Of a stretch of 64,000 bases of DNA, positions 61,401 to 64,000 are shown one piece after another. The notes below the pieces were generated by a model. The model did not search any database, had not been told where the DNA came from, and saw nothing but the letters and a program-made list of their open reading frames with translations. Source of the stretch: Ascaris suum (lineage: Eukaryota > Nematoda > Chromadorea > Rhabditida > Ascarididae); contig CM024187.1 of the NCBI GenBank assembly GCA_013433145.1, forward strand, positions 20,573,826-20,637,825. The letters run 5' to 3'. A program made the position numbers and the translations under genes. Each line of letters opens with the position of its first letter. The first letter of the stretch is position 1.

Positions 61401-63165
61401 GAGTGTGCAGACGGTGACTTTCTCCAATAAGGTCTCTTCTTTCTCTTTCCGTTTGTTGAGTGTGAGCTATTGGTGAAATTTGCGATATGCTTTTGTTTCG
61501 TTGACGCTCACCCTTTACATGTCAATTTTTTATCTTATTATGTTGCCACTTATTTTGTACTAAATTAAAATCGATGTTTTTTATGGAACTTTTTAATTCA
61601 TTTTCTCATTTTATGTGCGAAAGAGAGGTTTCTTATTTTTGAAGGTAGCGTTTCTATGTGAATGAGTTTAATACTTACTTTTTAATATGCAATAAAATTG
61701 ACTGACTCGTATATTTCCCAGTTTATTTTTGCCAAATTTGTGGAGAAAACATATTCAAAGGAGAAATAGTTTTCCAGCCTTTCGATTGTTGAATTCTTTT
61801 TTTTTTCTCCAAATTCTCAGCAGTATTTGCTCTCGAATTTCTTATAGAATATCTAAAATCTGTATTTACTCGCCTAAAGTTTGATATGGGCGACTCTTAT
61901 TGAATAGTTTTCTAAGGTATGGTCGTAAACAGGTGTGATCTAGTTGACGAGATCGGCGTGTAGTTGAGAGAAGCTGCTGTCAACTTTTCGCATATGACGT
62001 ATAGTCGAAGAGGAGTTCTCATTAGAGAACGACCCTCTAAGCTGCATGCGTTGTATTTCCTTATTGGACATGAAGAATAGTTCCCGACAGTAATAAATCA
62101 TTAAAAGTTTTTTCGTTGATGTGGTTTTCCTTTCTCTTTCACGAGTAGATTTTGTAACTAACAAAATCAGTAAATTGGGTATTATTAGTTCATGTGTTTT
62201 ATTGATGCAACAATCATTTATTGAACGCTGTTTTTTAGGCGAGCGATGGTGAGCTGATAAATCTGCGATTCGTGAAATTCCAGAACGTTAAAAATCTGCA
62301 AATGTTCGTCGAGGATAATCAAGGCGATATGGACCAAACGATTGTCCAATCTCTTCGAATCTATGGTACTCCGCTTTTAGCGACCAATATGCAAGAGTTC
62401 AAACGGGTTAGCATTGCTCTTCGATTTATCTTTCACATTTACGAATCGTTTCAGTGTTATGGAATAAGCGATTGGGATAGCGGAATCCATGGCCGTTTGG
62501 CCACGATCGATGGGATCCGTGGCCCTCATCGCACAAAAGGGGGTCGGTCCATAGCACTGTGCAAGCAGTTATTTCTTTGTTCTATTTCTCGATTTTACTT
62601 CTTTATGATTACTAACCTGGGCACCTCTTGCATGGAAGCTTGCGCCGCGAGCGTTTTACTCCCGATCAAATGAAGACTTGACACTCTATCATTCGGATAA
62701 TTGAGGCGTGGGTGTTTTATGTATTTGTAAAACATCCGTGGAATATTTATCTGTATGAGAAAGTGTCGAGGTTTTGCTCAATCACGAGTAAAACATTATC
62801 GGCGCAATAGTCTGCACAAAAGATGTTCAGATTACTACTTGGGGTAAAACAGAGGGGTAACTGCCTTAACAGGATCACGAAAACGAAGCCACAGATTTCC
62901 CTATTGCCTGATCCAGGGTCATAGGGCTACGAGGGGCGGAGGAGGGGGGGGGGGAGCGCTTTCCACTTTTCTCAATTGATTGACGTCATAACCCATGGAA
63001 CGAACAAAACGAATATTTCTGTCATATATTTGCTTGCTGTCGAGTAGAAACCTGATGCTGAAGCGTGAAAATGTTTGTAAAAAAGGATTTGCAAGTGTAT
63101 TGTCTTTCACAACGATTAGCATAATGTTGCAGGTATCGGGCAAAGTCGGGGAGGTTGGCCACTAA
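58420..63165 (+). CDS. txl-1: thioredoxin-like protein 1 (thioredoxin + PITH), with an apparent 1-base deletion
   Basis: TXNL1 is a cytosolic redox protein that binds the 26S proteasome through its PITH domain. Coding exons: 58420-58514, 59302-59457, 60043-60219, 61210-61431, 62239-62406 and 63133-63165. The product would be about 283 aa against 289 in human. The thioredoxin domain (residues 1-105) has [17 protein letters not shown] with Cys33 and Cys36, and the cis-Pro in TAMPTFNVY. The linker has [18 protein letters not shown]. The PITH domain shows [50 protein letters not shown] and the tail [10 protein letters not shown]. In exon 4 the frame reading [10 protein letters not shown] (61211-61240) and the frame reading DCDAQLI (from 61243) differ by one missing base at 61241-61242; no splice site can explain this. 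The ATG at 58420 fits the family start. A GTG at 58408 is less likely. AATAAA near 63637 may be the poly(A) signal. Confidence 0.9.
58805..58819 (+). repeat. G15 tract
   Basis: Fifteen G in intron 1 of the TXNL1-type gene, within a G-rich setting from about 58790. Confidence 0.85.
62942..62954 (+). repeat. G13 tract
   Basis: Thirteen G in the last intron of the TXNL1-type gene, about 180 bases before its terminal exon. Confidence 0.85.
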
Positions 63166-64000
63166 CGACAACTGCGTCACTGCTATGGCAAAGCGAATGA
63201 TTCCACTTCTGTGATTGTGCTCCTTTTTGGTGTTGTTACTATGGAAACAATGCCCTTGACCTATAAAGGAAGGAATTCAATATTGCAGAAAAGGGTTATT
63301 TGAGGGAATTCTAGGTTATGGTGCTGGTTCGTAAATGTCGGGCAGGAATTGGTGGCCTATCAATTTATTGCTGTGATGTGCTGAACTGAGATCGAATCAC
63401 ACATCTTTCTTTTATTAATATATTTTAGCTCAGAAATAGCCAAACTGGTTGCACATTCGTCTGATTAGTCGGAATCATCACTAAATTCCCGTAGATCAGT
63501 GAATATGAGAAGATGCCTAAGGTTTTATTGTTGCACCGTTTGCAGTGAGAAACTCTTCGTTAAGGTGGCTTTCAGAGCACATCCGATGCAGATGGGAGTT
63601 GTTTTCAGAGCAACGCTGGAAATGGTCTTCGATGAAAAATAAAATAGTGCTCGCTGTTTGGCTTTGCTTTTGCTTCGGTTGTACACGGAATTTGGAGCCG
63701 TTTTATATCTAGAACGACTCAAAACAGTTTGGTTTGAAATCATTTTCAAGGAGGAAGGGAGTGAGAACAGGTATGTGTAAAAGCTTTTAAGGCTACGACT
63801 TTATGAGTACCAAGCAATAGGACGACAGAGGAGGAGGTGGGTCGGCTGCATTAAGCGGACACAAGTATTTAGAAAGGACTATGGTGATAAAACCAGATTC
63901 CGAAAACGCATTTCCCAATTCGATGACCATGTGTTGGTACGCGGTAGGTAGAATGGTGTACGAATTGGTCGGTGCAATTAAAATGAAGTTCGGTCACTTT
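63166..64000. other. downstream flank of the TXNL1-type gene
   Basis: No exon seen. Likely 3' untranslated region followed by intergenic sequence running to the window edge. The short open frames here have no recognised similarity. Confidence 0.5.

Noticed and set aside
62454..62672. Last exon of the TXNL1-type gene directly after a 47-base intron
   Set aside because: The product does not resemble the family tail, whereas 63133-63165 encodes [10 protein letters not shown] with correct phase and stop.
19628..63165. The three plus-strand genes as an operon
   Set aside because: They are 6.6 to 11 kb or more apart, far beyond the short gaps of nematode operons, and each has its own likely 5' acceptor.

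Overview
The window looks like intron-rich nematode chromosome. It is AT-rich, acceptors are mostly TTTCAG or TTGCAG, and two of the three reconstructed start codons sit 2-9 bases behind such an acceptor, as expected after spliced-leader trans-splicing. Introns run from about 0.2 to 3.6 kb and are full of homopolymer and simple repeats. A clade V (strongylid-like) parasite would fit, but that is inference and the species is not identified. There is no operon, CRISPR array, rRNA or convincing tRNA.

Three conserved genes, all on the + strand, were rebuilt exon by exon with matching splice phases. (1) A sestrin of ten coding exons (19628-28784, 434 aa). It keeps the Cys/Tyr/His of the oxidoreductase-like site and most of the leucine pocket, but has Met where the pocket Trp of human SESN2 lies. 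(2) A CIN85/CD2AP-type adaptor of nine coding exons (40041-51864, 420 aa). It has two SH3 domains resembling SH3B and SH3C, a proline-rich stretch, a clear capping-protein-interaction (CPI) motif and a C-terminal coiled coil. (3) A TXNL1-type thioredoxin/PITH protein of six coding exons (58420-63165, about 283 aa). Its CGPC site is intact, but one base is missing at about 61241 inside the PITH domain.

Between these genes lie gene-poor stretches. At 2580-5567 on the minus strand, four phase-compatible exons make a tentative 190-aa protein with two membrane segments. Short candidate exons lie near 3621, 6345, 9220, 22585, 35350-35700, 36750-37020 (minus) and 55116. None could be matched to a family. 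Mobile and repeated DNA includes a decayed mariner transposase inside intron 2 of the adaptor gene, a foldback structure at 33711-34268, a 100-bp element with perfect 17-bp terminal inverted repeats at 4866-4965, and eight G or C runs of 13 or more, three of them fused to poly-T (poly-A in the C case).

The three main genes do not form one pathway. Sestrin links amino acid and oxidative stress to TORC1, the adaptor links endocytic or receptor complexes to actin capping, and TXNL1 is a proteasome-associated redox protein.
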